Assembly: GCF_902141855.1 (NCBI RefSeq) | Contig: NZ_CABFVH010000020.1 | Span: 1-64,000, forward strand | Length of the DNA stretch: 64,000 nt | Source of the DNA: Methylobacterium dankookense | GTDB taxonomy: Bacteria > Pseudomonadota > Alphaproteobacteria > Rhizobiales > Beijerinckiaceae | Direction: 5' to 3' | Shown: positions 9,740 through 19,106 of the stretch, piece after piece | Layout: each line of letters starts with the position of its first letter | How positions within the stretch are numbered: the first letter of the stretch is position 1 | Notes under the pieces: generated by a model | Told to the model about the DNA's origin: nothing | The model's database searches: none | The model's input: only the letters and a program-made list of their open reading frames with translations | Translations under genes and position numbers: made by a program

Positions 9740-10756
9740 TCACGCCGAACGGTCGCCGAGGCCCCAGGCCTCGGCGATCAGCCCGTAGGAGCGGCGCCGG
9801 GCCGCCTGATCGTGGATCACCGACACGATCATGATCTCGTCGGCCTCGGTCTCCGCGGCCGCCGCGAGGAGCTTGGCCCGAAGCGTCACGGGCGAGCCGA
9901 CATGCAGGCGCGCGCGTCCCTGTTCGATCCGCACCTGCTCGGACGTGCTGTAGGGATAGTGCTCGGCCTCCTCCAGGCTCGGAACCGGCCCGTACGCGCC
10001 GCGCTCCCGGCGCAAAGTCGCGAGCCGGGCGCTCATGGCGAGCCGCTCGGCCTCCGCATCCGTCTCCGCGCAGATCGCCGCCAGCGCCAGGATGGCGTGG
10101 GGCCGCTCGCCCCAGCGCGAGGGCTGGAACTGCTGCCTGTAGCTCCGCAGCGCCTCGCCCGCGTCGTGGCTCGCGAAATGCTGCGCGAAGGCGAAGCCGG
10201 TGCCGATCTGGGCGGAGAGCGCCGCGCTGTAATCGGACGAGCCGAGCAGGAAGAGCGGCGGCAGGGGCACGCCCGCCGGCATCACCGAGATCCTGCGGAA
10301 GGGATGGCCCTCGGGGAAGGCGCCCGTCTCCCACAGCATCAACTCCTGCAGGCGCTCCAGGAAGTCGTCGCCGGCCCGCGGCGCCTCGCGCCGCCGCAGC
10401 GCCTGGGCGGTGATCCCGTCGGTGCCCGGCGCCCGTCCGAGGCCGAGATCGATCCGGCCCGGGAACAGGGCCTCCAGCAGCTTGAACCGTTCGGCCACCA
10501 TCAGGGGGGCGTGGTTCGGCAGCATGATGCCGCCCGAGCCGACCCGGAGCCGCGTCGTCTCCGCCGCGATCCGCCCGATCATGATCTCGGGCGCCGGGCT
10601 CGCGACCGAGGGCAGCGCGTGGTGCTCGGCCAGCCAGTAGCGGTGGTAGCCGAGCCCATCCACGTGGCGGGCCAGCGCGAGGCTGTCCTGGAGGGCGTCG
10701 GCCGGCGTCGCGCCGGCATTGACGAAGGAGAGGTCGAGGACGGAGAGCGGCAGCAT
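9740..10756 (-). CDS. LLM-class flavin-dependent oxidoreductase
   Basis: A 338-residue luciferase-like monooxygenase family protein. It starts MLPLSVLDLS and contains GYHRYWLAEHH, GSGGIMLPNHAPL and the RIDLGLGRAPGTD segment, all typical of the LLM-class subgroup (YwbL/MsnO8-like) that binds F420 or FMN. The ATG at 10756 was chosen over an upstream in-frame codon because family homology begins there and a GAGGG element precedes it. It is divergent from the aminotransferase gene across 185 bases. The substrate is unknown. Confidence 0.88.
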   Translation of the reverse strand: MLPLSVLDLSFVNAGATPADALQDSLALARHVDGLGYHRYWLAEHHALPSVASPAPEIMIGRIAAETTRLRVGSGGIMLPNHAPLMVAERFKLLEALFPGRIDLGLGRAPGTDGITAQALRRREAPRAGDDFLERLQELMLWETGAFPEGHPFRRISVMPAGVPLPPLFLLGSSDYSAALSAQIGTGFAFAQHFASHDAGEALRSYRQQFQPSRWGERPHAILALAAICAETDAEAERLAMSARLATLRRERGAYGPVPSLEEAEHYPYSTSEQVRIEQGRARLHVGSPVTLRAKLLAAAAETEADEIMIVSVIHDQAARRRSYGLIAEAWGLGDRSA

Positions 10757-10830
10757 CGCCCTCAGATGAGGATGCCCGAGCCCTTCCGTGAGGGCGCGGC
10801 TGGCGCGGGAGCCCTGCGCCACAGGCGTGA

Positions 10831-12144
<1,314 letters not shown>

Positions 12145-12153
12145 AGCACTCTT

Positions 12154-12247
12154 GAGCCGAAGCGCACGCCGGTTCGGCTCAGAGAGCGCGTCACACAATG
12201 GCTTAGAGCCGCTCCGCCTTGGCTGGACAGTTCTCGTCCGGCCAAGG
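12154..12247. repeat. Two hairpins between convergent genes (terminator-like, possible dispersed repeat)
   Basis: The gap between the aminotransferase and the convergent toxin gene holds two inverted repeats. The first pairs GAGCCGAA (12154-12161) with TTCGGCTC (12173-12180). The second pairs 12217-12228 with 12236-12247 (12 pairs, one G-T) around a 7-base loop. Neither has a T-tract. They fit a bidirectional terminator; the intervening sequence resembles dispersed intergenic repeats of this genus, from memory only. Confidence 0.45.
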
Positions 12248-12251
12248 TTGC

Positions 12252-12578
12252 TCAGTCGGCAAGGCCGAGCATGACCGACAGCATGTGATTCAGGGCAAGC
12301 AACTCGGTTCCGGCGAGCCGGCCGAAGACGGGACCGCATTTCGCTCGCGATAGTGCGGTGACCTTGTCCACCATCACCTGCGACGCGACGCGCAGCCCGG
12401 TGTCGGGATCGGCCGGAACGGTCAGCCGGTAGATCGGCGCCTCGCGAAGCGTGCTTGTCAGAAGGCAGACGAGCACGCTGTCCGTTTCGGACAGCCAGTC
12501 CGATTGCACGACGACGGCTGGTCTCGGCTTGCCGTAGTCACCAGGAGCCGAGACGGTGATCAGATCGCCGCGCCTCAC
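12252..12578 (-). CDS. mazF: MazF/PemK-type mRNA interferase toxin
   Basis: A 108-residue type II toxin of the MazF/PemK/CcdB fold, expected to cleave mRNA. It has the N-terminal RRGDLITVSAPGDYGKPRP segment followed by AVVVQSD, and the conserved ASQVMVDKVTAL region. The start is GTG at 12578, which overlaps the antitoxin stop codon as GTGA (12575-12578). An apparent longer frame upstream is the antitoxin gene read in another frame. The overlap ensures the toxin is translated after the antitoxin. Confidence 0.88.
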   Translation of the reverse strand: MRRGDLITVSAPGDYGKPRPAVVVQSDWLSETDSVLVCLLTSTLREAPIYRLTVPADPDTGLRVASQVMVDKVTALSRAKCGPVFGRLAGTELLALNHMLSVMLGLAD

Positions 12579-12796
12579 GCCTCTGGCCAGTCGGTCGCCG
12601 CCTCGATGAAGCGCAGCGCGTCCTCGTCCTCTGCGGCCCCGCGGAGCAGCGCCGCCTGACGCCGAGCCTCGGCCTGGAACTCCGAAGCTGACGGATCGGG
12701 CACCCAGACGCGCAGCAGCTTCATCCCGCGGCCGCCCTGGCTGCGCCGATCGCGATGGGACTTCGTCGGACCGTCGTCGGGCTTCGTCCGAGCCAT
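12575..12796 (-). CDS. mazE: MazE-family antitoxin (DUF3018)
   Basis: A 73-residue antitoxin. The segment GMKLLRVWVPDPSASEF and a C-terminal acidic part (AAEDEDALRFIEAATDWPEA) match the DUF3018 MazE-like family partnered with MazF toxins. The ATG at 12796 has GGAGTG upstream; an in-frame ATG at 12823 lacks a good site. It lies first in the pair and overlaps the toxin gene by 4 bases. It is expected to bind the toxin and autoregulate. Confidence 0.8.
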   Translation of the reverse strand: MARTKPDDGPTKSHRDRRSQGGRGMKLLRVWVPDPSASEFQAEARRQAALLRGAAEDEDALRFIEAATDWPEA

Positions 12797-12962
12797 GATC
12801 GCACTCCGATTCCGCGCCACCATGCCAGTCGGAGGGCGCCTTGCCTATCGGCAGCGGTCGCCCGCATCCCCAAGCATCGACCAGCGAGATTGCCGTCTCG
12901 CGCATCGGAACGTCGTGACGGCAACGCTAGTTCTTCCGGGGATTGGGACCAGGAGGAAAACC

Positions 12963-13241
12963 ATGCGGATCGTCGCCACAGTGTCGGCCATCGCGTTGAT
13001 GACGCTCGCGGGCGTCGGCGCGGCAGAGGCGAAGGGCTGCATCAAGGGCGCGATCATCGGCGGCGTCGCCGGCCATTACCTGGCCGAGCGCGGCATCGTC
13101 GGCGCCGTCGCGGGCTGCCTGGCCGGCCGCGCGCTCGCCAACCGGCGCGCCCGGCGTGAGGTCGATTACGGTTCCCGGGTCCGGGCACCCGATCCCGGCT
13201 ACGCGTCGCGCGGCTATCCGCGCCGCGACTACAGCTACTGA
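12963..13241 (+). CDS. Small secreted glycine-zipper-like protein
   Basis: A 92-residue protein with a signal peptide ending near AEAKG (residue 22). A hydrophobic Gly/Ala-rich segment (IIGGVAGHYLAERGIVGAVA) resembles a glycine zipper, and the tail is rich in Arg and Tyr. The strong AGGAGGAAAA site just before the ATG at 12963 fixes the start. The two Cys (residues 25 and 45) flank the zipper. The function is unknown. It ends 7 bases before a convergent small ORF. Confidence 0.6.
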   Translation: MRIVATVSAIALMTLAGVGAAEAKGCIKGAIIGGVAGHYLAERGIVGAVAGCLAGRALANRRARREVDYGSRVRAPDPGYASRGYPRRDYSY

Positions 13242-13248
13242 CGGGACC

Positions 13249-13425
13249 CTATCGGCTGGAGGGTGAGGCGACGGAGCCCGTCATCACGGGCTCCGGCGCG
13301 GCTTGCGCGCGGCGGGCGACCTCGCGGCGGTCGTGATCGAGCTTGTCCGCGGAGATGAGCGCCGCGGCGATCATCGCCCCGAGCGCCAGGGTCACCTTGG
13401 CCGCCTGCCAGATCCGTCCGAGCAT
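13249..13425 (-). CDS. Small single-span membrane protein (58 residues)
   Basis: A short open frame reads MLGRIWQAAKVTLALGAM and continues through a hydrophobic helix to about residue 25, then a basic stretch (DHDRREVARRAQ) and a Pro/Ser tail. This looks like a real small inner-membrane protein: codon choice is GC3-rich like its neighbours and the topology is sensible. The ribosome-binding site is weak (GAAGAG). No homolog is recognised. It sits between the convergent zipper protein and the deacetylase-like gene. Confidence 0.45.
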   Translation of the reverse strand: MLGRIWQAAKVTLALGAMIAAALISADKLDHDRREVARRAQAAPEPVMTGSVASPSSR

Positions 13426-13527
13426 CGCCGCAACTCTTCAGCCGAACCGGGACGCCCTCCGGCGCCACGGGCGAATTGTGCGCTGCACCCCTTCTCAAAG
13501 GTTTACGCGGGGGCGGCCATCCACGAT

Positions 13528-14433
13528 TCAGTCGGCGGCTGTTGCAGCGAGAGCCTGGAACACGAGGGCGTGGCGCCGGGCCAGCGCGTCGATGTCGTGG
13601 GTGTAGCCGCCGCCGATCACCGCCACGAGCGGGATGCCGCGCGCCCGCGCCTGCGCGACGACGAAGCGGTCGCGCGCCTGGAGGCCCGCATCGCTGAGGC
13701 AGAGGCGGCCGAGCCGGTCGTCCCGGTGCGGATCAACGCCCGCATTGTAGAAGACGATGTCCGGCCGCAGCCCGTCGAGGAGGGGCGGCAGGCGCGCGGC
13801 GAGCAGATCGAGATAATCCGCATCCTCCAGCCCGTCCGCGAGGCCGATATCGAGGTCGCCCGCGATCTTGCGCGTCGGATAGTTCCGCTCGCAGTGGATC
13901 GACAGGGTGAACAGGTCCGGGTCGTAGGCGAGGCAGTCGGCAGTGCCGTCGCCCTGGTGCACGTCGAGATCGACCACGAGGGCGCGGCCGATGGCGCCCT
14001 CCGCCTGGAGCGCGCGGGCCGCCACCGCCACGTCGTTGAAGACGCAGAAACCCGCCCCCTGCTCGTGCCGCGCATGGTGGCTGCCGCCGGCCGTACTGCC
14101 GGCGAGCCCTTCGGCGAGCGCCAGGCGCGCGGCGAGCAGCGTGCCGCCGACCGAGGCGCGGGAGCGGCGCACGACGGTCTCCGTCACCGGCAGGCCGATG
14201 GCGCGCTCGATCTCGCGGGGCACGGCATGGGCGAGCACCGCATCGACGTAGGCGCGGCTATGGGCCATGGCGAGAAGGTCGGCGGAGGCCGGCTCCGGCG
14301 CGACGAAGCCGAGGGGCGCGAGGCCGTCCTCGGCGACGATCTCGGCGAGCCGCCCGTACTTCCGCATGGGAAAGCGGTGCCCGTCCGGCAGGCTGGCCTC
14401 GTAGGCCGGATGGAACACGATGGGCGGGATCAT
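13528..14433 (-). CDS. Histone deacetylase-family (acetylpolyamine/acetoin-type) amidohydrolase
   Basis: A 301-residue arginase/deacetylase-fold zinc hydrolase. It has GGSHHARHEQGAGFCVFND with the paired catalytic histidines, DLDVHQGDGT with zinc ligands, and the GGGYTHDIDALARRH end. Bacterial members remove acetyl groups from small amines such as acetylpolyamines or from proteins. The ATG at 14433 is where homology begins (MIPPIVFHPAYEASLP); longer in-frame extensions look non-coding. It is divergent from the glucosyltransferase gene. Confidence 0.9.
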   Translation of the reverse strand: MIPPIVFHPAYEASLPDGHRFPMRKYGRLAEIVAEDGLAPLGFVAPEPASADLLAMAHSRAYVDAVLAHAVPREIERAIGLPVTETVVRRSRASVGGTLLAARLALAEGLAGSTAGGSHHARHEQGAGFCVFNDVAVAARALQAEGAIGRALVVDLDVHQGDGTADCLAYDPDLFTLSIHCERNYPTRKIAGDLDIGLADGLEDADYLDLLAARLPPLLDGLRPDIVFYNAGVDPHRDDRLGRLCLSDAGLQARDRFVVAQARARGIPLVAVIGGGYTHDIDALARRHALVFQALAATAAD

Positions 14434-14557
14434 GCGGGCTCGGTTCGGCGCGGTGCCTGCGTGAACGTCATACGACTGATACAGCGCCACTGTTAGGGGG
14501 CTGCGGAACGGCGCGGCGGCAGGTCGCGCCCGGGACCGAGCCGGGGACGATGGCCGC

Positions 14558-15712
14558 ATGATCGAGGCGAACGCGACCGTGCTGGCCTTGGGCGTCTGCG
14601 GCCTGCTCACCGTCGTGAATCTCGTGAGCTTCGGGCTCACGGCCCGGCGCATCGGGCGCGTGCGCGGCCCCTCCGCCTTCCCGGTGGATGCGCCCGTCTC
14701 GCTGGTGCGCCCGGTCTGCGGCCTGGAGCCCTTCAGCGAGGAGACGCTCGGCCGCAGCTTCCGCCTCGCCTATCCCGATTACGAGATCCTCTTCTGCGTA
14801 GCGAGCGCGCAGGATCCCGTCCTGCCGCTGGTGCGGCGGCTGATCGCGACGCATCCGCAGGTGCCGGCGCGGGTCATCGTCGGCGACGAGCGGGTGAGCG
14901 ACAACCCGAAGCTCAACAATTGCGTGCGTGGCTGGGAGGCGGCGCGGCACGACTGGATCGTGCTCGCCGATTCGAACGTGCTGATGCCGCCCGACTACCT
15001 GCAGCAGATGCAGGCGGCCTGGCGGCCCGAGACCGGCCTCGTCTGCTCGACGCCGGTCGGCGCGCGGCCGGGCAGCTTCTGGGCCGAGGTGGAATGCGCC
15101 TTCCTCAACACGCTCCAGGCCCGCTGGCAGTACACGGGCGAGACGCTGGGCCTCGGCTTCGCCCAGGGCAAGAGCATGCTCTGGCACCGGCCCTTCCTCG
15201 AGGCGCGGGGCGGCATCCGGGCGCTCGCCGCCGAGATCGCCGAGGATGCGGCGGCGACGAAGCTGGTCCGCGCGGCCGGCCGGCGCGTCCACCTCGTTCC
15301 GGCCCCCTTCGAGCAGCCGCTGGGCCCCCGCCGCCGGCGCGAGGTCTGGGCCCGCCAGCTGCGCTGGGCGCGCCTGCGGCGGGTCACCTTCCCGCTCTTC
15401 TTCGCCCCCGAGATCGCGAGCGGCCTCCTCCTGCCCGCCATCGTCGCCGGATGGTTCGCGGGAACCGCGGAGGCCGCGATGGGTCTCGCCGCGATGGTCG
15501 TGACGTTCTATGCGGCCGAATACGCGCTCGCCTCGCGTCTCGGCTGGCACCGCTCGCCGACTATCCTGCTCGCCTTCCTCGTGCGCGACGCGATGATCCC
15601 GCTGCTCTGGGCCCGAGCCTGGATGCGCGACGCGGTTGTGTGGCGCGGCAACGCCATGGACATCCGTCCGAAGACCGCGCGGCGCTTGCCTGCGGAGGCC
15701 GGCGCGGCCTAA
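14558..15712 (+). CDS. Ceramide glucosyltransferase-like GT21 family protein
   Basis: A 384-residue membrane glycosyltransferase of family GT21. It has an N-terminal helix, the GT2-fold PVSLVRPVCGLE start, an acidic DSNV site near residue 130, EDAA near residue 228 and the RQLRWARL (QxxRW-type) motif near 264. Two or three C-terminal helices follow. Relatives include ceramide glucosyltransferase and the hopanoid-associated HpnI. Here it stands alone, so the lipid acceptor is undecided. It ends just before the IS remnant. Confidence 0.85.
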   Translation: MIEANATVLALGVCGLLTVVNLVSFGLTARRIGRVRGPSAFPVDAPVSLVRPVCGLEPFSEETLGRSFRLAYPDYEILFCVASAQDPVLPLVRRLIATHPQVPARVIVGDERVSDNPKLNNCVRGWEAARHDWIVLADSNVLMPPDYLQQMQAAWRPETGLVCSTPVGARPGSFWAEVECAFLNTLQARWQYTGETLGLGFAQGKSMLWHRPFLEARGGIRALAAEIAEDAAATKLVRAAGRRVHLVPAPFEQPLGPRRRREVWARQLRWARLRRVTFPLFFAPEIASGLLLPAIVAGWFAGTAEAAMGLAAMVVTFYAAEYALASRLGWHRSPTILLAFLVRDAMIPLLWARAWMRDAVVWRGNAMDIRPKTARRLPAEAGAA

Positions 15713-15729
15713 CCCGGGCCGCGGGGCTT

Positions 15730-16424
15730 CAGGGCAGGCGTGCAGGGTGAAGATCGGCGGGCAGGCAGTGGGTGACGGGCTTTGCCGGCTGGCTTTCCGC
15801 CTTGGCGCACGGTCTACGGCTGGTTCCGGGGCTGGATCGAGAAAGGGCTGTTTGAGAGCTTGATGCGGGTTTTAGCGCGCCATCAGCGGCGGCGTTGCGG
15901 ACGTCGGCCCGATCCACGGCTGGTGATCATCGACACACGGAGCGTCCCGTGCATCGGGGTGCGCGGGCCACGCGGCTACGACGGAGCCAAGAAGCTGGTC
16001 GGGCGCAAACGCGTGGCGCTGGTCGATGCCGAAGGCCACGTCCTCGCTCTCGCCGTCGTGCCGGCCAACGTGCAGGATCGCGACACGCTGCCCGCCCTCG
16101 ATGACGGCAAGGAGCCGTGGCCCAGCCTGCGCCTGGCCATCCGCGATGGCGCCTTCACGGCTGGGCGCTGCCAAGAGTGGTGCAACCTTCACGGCATGCG
16201 CCACCGCGTCGTCGAGAAGGGCCCGGACCAGAGGGGGTTCGTCGCTCTGGAGCGACGCTGGCTCGTCGAGCGGACCTTGGGTTGGCTCAGCCACGGGGGC
16301 GGCCTGCTGCGCGAGCGCGCCGGCCGCCTCGATGTCGCCACCGGCCGTCTCGCCTGCGTTGCCAGCCTCATGGCCGCAAACGCCCTCAACAATCCGGCCT
16401 GAGATCACGCGCTCAAACAGGCTT
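15730..16424 (+). mobile_element. Remnant IS5-family insertion sequence
   Basis: The truncated transposase is followed by CTCAAACAGGCTT at about 16411-16424, which resembles the terminal repeats of IS5 (IS1031-group) elements. No matching left terminal repeat or target duplication was found between the glucosyltransferase stop at 15712 and the transposase, so the left end is deleted. The left coordinate is approximate. The remnant marks the left boundary of the accessory region. Confidence 0.55.
15776..16402 (+). pseudogene. IS5-family transposase, 5'-truncated
   Basis: The frame carries the C-terminal two thirds of an IS5-family DDE transposase, starting within the conserved ALPxxFPPW...VYGWF region at about 15776. 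It retains VIIDTRSV with the first Asp, GPRGYDGAKKLVGRKR, an IRDGAF segment for the second Asp, and LVERTLGWLSHGG with the Glu. The N-terminal DUF4096-type domain (about 45-60 residues) is gone, and a TGA lies in frame immediately upstream, so the element should be inactive unless supplied in trans. A candidate right end lies at 16411-16424. Confidence 0.8.
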
Positions 16425-16913
16425 TGAGCTGCATCGTGCCCCTCCGCACGCCGTGCCTCTTCCACGGGCTGTAGACCGATTTCGCTTCCGACGGAGGCGC
16501 GGGATGGAACCGATCTGGCACCCTGACCAAGCCGGAGACGACGATCCGGAGCCCTGGCAGATGGAGTAGGGCTGCGGCGCTCATACTGCGCTCGCGGTAT
16601 CGATCGGACCGGCGGATTGCTGGCATTGGTCTCCGAGCCATGATGCAGCGTCAGTGTCATGGCTGTCCCCTTCCTCAAAGCGTGCGTAGCCGCTGGCCGA
16701 AGCATCGAAGGCGCTGTCACCGACCATCTCCATAGGTGACGAGATCCGGACACTCGCGGGCTGAGCGGCACGTTGCCCAGCCCGCATTTTCATCTCTGCG
16801 ATACCCGACGCATCGAACTGCTTGGCGAATGCATAGGCTGGCACCGCTGACCTCATGCAAATTTAATAATCGCCTGACAGAATGAGGGCGAATCAAAGTG
16901 CGAGAGCAGCACT
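16403..16913. other. Intergenic stretch after the IS remnant, mostly featureless
   Basis: Apart from the weak leftward frame listed separately at 16581-16856, nothing convincing is seen. A 21-codon frame with start at 16504 (MEPIWHPDQAGDD...) is too short to judge. The sequence is more AT-rich just before the PilZ gene (16856-16900), consistent with a promoter, but no defined boxes were identified. Confidence 0.4.
16581..16856 (-). CDS. Hypothetical small protein (weak call)
   Basis: A 91-residue frame containing SPMEMVGDSAFDASASGYARFEEGD. Composition is protein-like and less arginine-rich than antisense shadows in this DNA. There is no ribosome-binding site before the ATG at 16856; an internal ATG is possible. 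No family is recognised. The reading is plausible but unproven. Confidence 0.3.
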   Translation of the reverse strand: MRSAVPAYAFAKQFDASGIAEMKMRAGQRAAQPASVRISSPMEMVGDSAFDASASGYARFEEGDSHDTDAASWLGDQCQQSAGPIDTASAV

Positions 16914-17162
16914 ATGCAGGAAGAGCGTCGTATCGAGCCGCGGACGGATACCCTCAAGACAGGTCGTTTGCTCATCCCAGGCAAGCGCGAAATGTTCTTT
17001 TGCCTGACGCACAACCTGTCTGCGCGTGGAGCGAAGATCGAAGTCGAGGATCCGATGCGGGTCCCGGACGAGTTCGATCTCGTCGCGACTGAAGGAGCCG
17101 CCATGCTGCGTTGCCGGGTCCTCTGGCGCATCGGCACGAAGATCGGCGTGGTCTTCATTTGA
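16914..17162 (+). CDS. PilZ-domain protein
   Basis: An 82-residue single-domain protein. The N-terminal RxxxR (Arg6 to Arg10 in RRIEPR) and the NLSARGAKIEV strand (residues 34-44, D/NxSxxG type) are the two c-di-GMP-binding signatures of PilZ. The C-terminal RVLWRIGTKIGVVF strand completes the barrel. It probably acts as a small c-di-GMP receptor, although many short alphaproteobacterial PilZ proteins have no proven ligand. It stands alone between low-homology genes in the accessory region. Confidence 0.82.
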   Translation: MQEERRIEPRTDTLKTGRLLIPGKREMFFCLTHNLSARGAKIEVEDPMRVPDEFDLVATEGAAMLRCRVLWRIGTKIGVVFI

Positions 17163-17313
17163 TCGTCCGAAGTCTTCCTCGATCGAGGCTCTGGGCCTGC
17201 CGTAGTGCTCGGCGCGGATCTGGAGGTGACCTGTGGCTGAATCTAATCCGTGTTGATGTGCAGGACGCCAGCATTCCCTAGGCTTCGGCAGTTGCCCGAG
17301 CCGAGAGGATCGT

Positions 17314-17559
17314 GTGAAAGAGCTGCCACCGCCCCCGGATTGCCCGTTCATCCGAAGGCTTCTCGATCTTCTGTTCATGTGCTCGCTCGGCATAAGTCCG
17401 GCGCGGGGCCAAATGCTTTTCAGTGAGCTCCTTACCCTAGAGATGGACGCGGAGCGTGGACAGGCTCCTGACGAGAGCCTGCGCGTCATCGCCACCGTCC
17501 GGCAGATTGCTGGCCGCGCGCTGGCAGCGCCACCTCCGCCAGGGTTGAATGGGTCCTGA
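17314..17559 (+). CDS. Hypothetical protein (81 residues)
   Basis: A GTG-start frame preceded by GAGAGGATC. The protein begins MKELPPPPDCPFIRRLLDLL, has a moderately hydrophobic helix around residues 15-28, then an acidic/basic helical segment and a Pro-rich end. No family is recognised. The ribosome-binding site and sensible composition support a real gene in an otherwise degraded region. Confidence 0.45.
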   Translation: MKELPPPPDCPFIRRLLDLLFMCSLGISPARGQMLFSELLTLEMDAERGQAPDESLRVIATVRQIAGRALAAPPPPGLNGS

Positions 17560-17587
17560 GGGCCGCTCCCCGTACAAGCGTGGTCCT

Positions 17588-17660
17588 AGGGTCTGTCGTC
17601 ACCTGATCCAATCGAGGGCTGCGGCGAGGCAGAGGACGCCTGTGAAGCTTGCAGCTTCTG
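17588..17660 (-). pseudogene. C-terminal scrap of an IS5-type transposase
   Basis: On the minus strand the DNA reads SFTGVLCLAAALDWIR followed by TGA (stop at 17599-17601). This is how many IS5-family transposases end. The outer sequence AGGGTCTGTCGTCACCTGA beside it resembles the terminal repeat of such an element. Homology stops after about 16-20 codons and frames change upstream, so only the extreme end survives. This is a different element from the remnant at 15.8 kb. Confidence 0.5.
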
Positions 17661-17761
17661 CCGAGCAAGTTTCGAACCTTCCCAACCCGAGAGTCGGCTC
17701 TCGGCAGATGATTGATCTGGGTTAATGGTGTAGATTGGGGTGCTCACTGAGGTAGAGCGCC

Positions 17762-18244
17762 ATGACGAAGTCGCAGCCAGACCATAAGCTCGGCAGCTCA
17801 GAATTTCATGGCTCTGCTCAATCGCAAGAAGCCAGGGAAGTAGAGGTGGAGAAATCATATAAATTGATCCAGCAAAGTCGCTTGCTTCTGGAGTGCGCTG
17901 CTCCGGATGCACTGTCGATCACATCTCCCTCTCTAGGCCTCAAAACATCCATGGATGAAAGAGGCGTCCTAGATCTGGATTGGATCCGTTCCACCAATCT
18001 CGCCCTGCACAAGGAGCGTGATGATCTCGTCCTGGCAGACAGGCATATCTGCGAGGGCGAGGAGCGTGTCGCTCAGCAGGTCGCACGGATCGCGCAGATG
18101 AGCGAGCAGGGCCAAGACACGACCCGTGCAAAGGACCTGCTGAAGACACTAGAAGCAGCGCTGGTGCAATGGCATGTGCACCGCCAAATCATCCTGGAGA
18201 CGATTGCGCGGCACAGTGCGAGTTTGCCGGGTCAAGCTATATGA
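17762..18244 (+). CDS. Hypothetical protein, conserved helical C-terminus
   Basis: A 160-residue soluble protein. The C-terminal half (residues 85-150) is predicted helical with the pattern ADRHICEGEERVAQQVARI, then a Gly-Gln-Asp-Thr turn, then LLKTLEAALVQWHVHR. I recall this pattern from uncharacterised Rhizobiales proteins of similar size. Base composition is lower in GC than the flanking core genes. No catalytic motif or membrane segment is visible. Confidence 0.6.
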   Translation: MTKSQPDHKLGSSEFHGSAQSQEAREVEVEKSYKLIQQSRLLLECAAPDALSITSPSLGLKTSMDERGVLDLDWIRSTNLALHKERDDLVLADRHICEGEERVAQQVARIAQMSEQGQDTTRAKDLLKTLEAALVQWHVHRQIILETIARHSASLPGQAI

Positions 18245-18272
18245 GCAACGGGCTGTGAACAGCTCAAAGCCT

Positions 18273-18680
18273 TTATCGCGGAGAACCTGCCTGTCGCGCC
18301 AGAGCGAGAAGCCGCTTCGTCTCGGCAAGCGTGGCTCGCAATGCCGTGCGCTCCTCTCGGATCGAGATGATCAACTCCGCCGTCCGCTGCATCGTAGTCA
18401 CAGCTCTTCGAAAGCTTGCTGTCAAGGCGGGCGCAGTGGGCCCACGACCTCGATCCAGAACCTCTGAGAAGGGCACCTCCATCAGAAGGTTGCCGCTCTG
18501 ATCCACGATCTCGAAGGTGTGCCGGTGCGGAATCGCTCCCGCGAGAGCCATCTCTGCGCTGAGGGCCGGGACTGTACGGTAGGCCTCAAGGTAGGCCGAT
18601 TCGATCCCATCGAGCTCTACCCCGATCTCATCCTCATCGCATCCTGCCGGGCTGCGCAGGTGAAAGAAGAACAAGGGCAT
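18273..18680 (-). CDS. DUF6894-like hypothetical protein
   Basis: A 135-residue protein starting MPLFFFHLRSPAGCDEDEIG, with GVELDGIESAYLEAYRTV and a later FEIVDQSGNLLMEVPFSEV. The start (M-P-x-F-F-F-H-x-R), the Asp-Glu pair and the strand before the centre match the DUF6894 family, short proteins abundant in Rhizobiales. A GAGGGA site precedes the ATG at 18680. A helical tail (IREERTALRATLAETKRLL) extends beyond the usual domain. The function is unknown. Confidence 0.65.
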   Translation of the reverse strand: MPLFFFHLRSPAGCDEDEIGVELDGIESAYLEAYRTVPALSAEMALAGAIPHRHTFEIVDQSGNLLMEVPFSEVLDRGRGPTAPALTASFRRAVTTMQRTAELIISIREERTALRATLAETKRLLALARQAGSPR

Positions 18681-19106
18681 GGGTCCCTCGCTTCGAAAGC
18701 CTCTAAGCCCAGACAACCCGACCACACCGGTTTTGGATCACTGCCGTCGGAGCACGAGGAGGCATCCGGACTTTGCTGCCCTTCAGGCGGTGGCTCTGTT
18801 CAATGCCAGGTACCTGCCCTGGAACGTGACGGGTCCCACCTCGACGCCAACGACTGAGATCGTCACCCACAAACGATGCGTGGCAGTGCTCCATGTGCCC
18901 GATCCACGAACGGCTGCTCCGTATGCACTGCAGTCCGTTACGATCGTTTGGCTGTATGCCTGGTCGCTATCCAAGAGCCTGTTAGTCGGTTCCTGCCGGT
19001 AAAGTGCAGTCGACGGGCGGGCAAGGAAAAATATGCCATAACTTCTACTTGCAGTTGTATCTGGTTACGGATATCCCGACGCAGAGTGCAACGCGCACAT
19101 GCAGGG
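18681..19106. other. Intergenic region between divergent genes
   Basis: This 426-base gap separates the leftward DUF6894-like gene from the rightward PAS gene. Reading frames present are short and lack protein-like composition. An AT-rich patch at 19020-19080 contains a weak -35/-10 pair (TTGCAG at 19049 and TATCCC at 19072, 17-base spacer) that could serve the PAS gene. Confidence 0.35.

Noticed and set aside
12579-12905. Extended toxin frame upstream of 12578
   Set aside because: The extension is the antitoxin gene read in another frame; the GTG at 12578 with GTGA overlap gives the normal MazF length.
15712-15790. Second copy of the tRNA-Leu 3' end as an attachment site
   Set aside because: The sequence beside the left boundary shows no match to the tRNA 3' end, so no attL/attR pair can be named.
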